A DNA stretch of 8,382 nucleotides from Bacilli bacterium (GTDB lineage Bacteria; Bacillota_I; Bacilli_A; RFN20; CAG-288). The notes below the pieces were generated by a model that was given only the letters and a program-made list of their open reading frames with translations, did no database searches and was not told the origin of the DNA. This document shows positions 8,301 to 8,382 of the stretch, piece after piece (within the stretch, counting starts at the first letter, position 1; each line of letters opens with the position of its first letter). Made by a program: the position numbers and the translations under genes. The stretch is taken from positions 1-8,382 of the forward strand of contig JALFLX010000129.1 in assembly GCA_022774485.1 (NCBI GenBank), given 5' to 3'.

Positions 8301-8382
8301 CAATACTCGTTTGTCTACTGTACAACTTCTACCTTCAACGAAGATATGGATCAAGTAAAACAAGAGATCACTAGCAATCCTC
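5322..8382 (+). CDS. addA: AddA helicase-nuclease subunit (3' end beyond the window)
   Basis: The frame from the ATG at 5322 has no stop through 1020 codons and leaves the window. AddA is the UvrD/RecB-like (SF1A) 3'-to-5' helicase of AddAB and drives unwinding of broken DNA ends. Visible motifs are a Q-motif (NPIQQRAID, from residue 4), Walker A AGAGSGKT (23-30, Lys29), motif Ia LTFTNNAAHEM (54-64), HIQTFDSFC (67 on from HIQ, near 87-95), Walker B IMIDEYQDT (Asp401, Glu402), motif III GDAKQSIYAFR (433-443), motif IV NYRS (472-475), motif V MTIHASKGLE (773-782) and motif VI LYYVALTRA (853-861). All catalytic helicase residues are in place. Bacillus AddA has about 1232 residues with its nuclease Asp near 1172, so about 200 residues, including the nuclease domain, should follow the window and cannot be judged here. 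The start is set by a strong ribosome site and the ATGA overlap with addB. Because AddB has no ATP site, AddA is the only motor of this complex. Confidence 0.96.
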   Translation, partial: MKPNPIQQRAIDSTADQNLLISAGAGSGKTATLTTKIYEMINRGEFTPDQLLVLTFTNNAAHEMKERTILKFNEQGSPRADEMLSCHIQTFDSFCQYLVKTYAKELGIPDQFTIMNDSVLESKKQEAIDQIFEEYYQDSIKKDRLLKHLVKFNIKDDSYSKKMVSALFDKFDTMIPKRKEEFVNSYDELFFNHKSYQNLIKQAVKEDQNLIKKYLMLCQMICDHPELTEYNPESSDTFIKMIQDPCYYSYHPEIINLPSHPILDEIIGKFNEVLEYEDESFYVELKKMVDLNPDVINGHKRPRDKVINKSLALLQPLVKELIESPICDGDDYNKHYSFQEDIHLLIEMEQEVEKRVNAYERENCAYRFSDISNLALRLMTEQKYASIAEEVRQKFKYIMIDEYQDTNDIQETFINSLIRLNQKGEKAHLFCVGDAKQSIYAFRNSNVKLFLNRMEQFEQDKDESLVIPMNINYRSKHEVLNDINAIFRTYMTKASGDINYLDPSQQLAIDKDPVDPTKRNQNPYGIHRLKYLAPLGQYQTKIQAVKDECKAIIKDIKEKMENHPLVETREGKRKLQYSDFCILTTIRTHYPIYQAMFLEAGIPINVKAKVKLREVDAVILLQSLFSLFRAVLNNDYSSIPHFFASVVRSYLYEYDDDTILDLLKDNKEGKKPLYQDPVYLDFENFVKEHRDDSLSMLLQNFLTHFKVVEKLYKIGQGEDNISKLESLYQMILTKQASGESLDDVIQYFKTLKKHDIPLDSDTIYHIEDAVDMMTIHASKGLERRIVYLPLTDCAFSRRNFGDALDISDEYGILLPDYQIDQKHPSTKFNTFLRYRYLKEKSIDKPGEDEKVRLYYVALTRAIDEIYIVGNPEQKASKGCLNHKTINLYSMFDMMPYTITFYPQVQDYIQQNLLPELKDCFNYFKARPFDKDFLYRYLHTLQKKLQETENVELIKDFIIKRKAETEEKLQDVLEQKMYDHLHKRLLDNPLDPDHQYSFVYCTTSTFNEDMDQVKQEITSNP

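Noticed and set aside
7276..8363. Several 78-98 codon frames on both strands in the right third, suggesting addA might be broken there
   Set aside because: Hand translation of the addA frame is open from 5322 to the window end with motifs V and VI in register, so these are shadows and addA is not frameshifted.

Overview
The window looks like chromosomal DNA from an AT-rich, low-GC Gram-positive bacterium (Firmicutes/Bacilli or a wall-less-related lineage). The evidence is a PepC-type aminopeptidase, a DegV/FakB protein, an AddAB rather than RecBCD repair nuclease, strong GGAGG ribosome sites and U-tailed intrinsic terminators. Every gene lies on the + strand. TGA is used as a stop (degV, addB) and no in-frame TGA occurs in the long open frames, so the genetic code is standard and not the Mycoplasma TGA=Trp code. 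The species cannot be fixed from the sequence.

Layout: (1) 1-336 is the 3' end of a pepC/bleomycin-hydrolase gene, closed by a clear terminator at 349-385. (2) 524-1659 is a two-gene unit with an extended -10 promoter: a DegV-family (FakB-like) fatty-acid-binding protein followed, with a one-base stop/start overlap, by a 98-residue protein with three predicted membrane segments. A long hairpin terminator at 1665-1712 ends it. (3) 1725 to the window end is an overlapping three-gene DNA-repair operon, rmuC-addB-addA. rmuC overlaps addB by 23 bases and addB overlaps addA by 4 bases. The addA frame stays open for 1020 codons and runs off the right edge.

Functionally, AddA (UvrD/RecB-like helicase, nuclease domain expected outside the window) and AddB (Fe-S cluster plus PD-(D/E)XK nuclease) form the enzyme that resects double-strand DNA ends for RecA-dependent repair. 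RmuC, a membrane-anchored coiled-coil protein with its own nuclease-like core, is translationally tied to them. The most notable points are a strongly shortened AddB that has lost the N-terminal ATP-binding motif and much of the helicase-like part while keeping the nuclease/Fe-S module, the rmuC-addBA coupling, a divergent DegV lacking the usual C-terminal histidine, and a possible promoter buried in the terminator in front of rmuC. I saw no mobile elements, RNA genes, CRISPR arrays or obvious signs of horizontal transfer.
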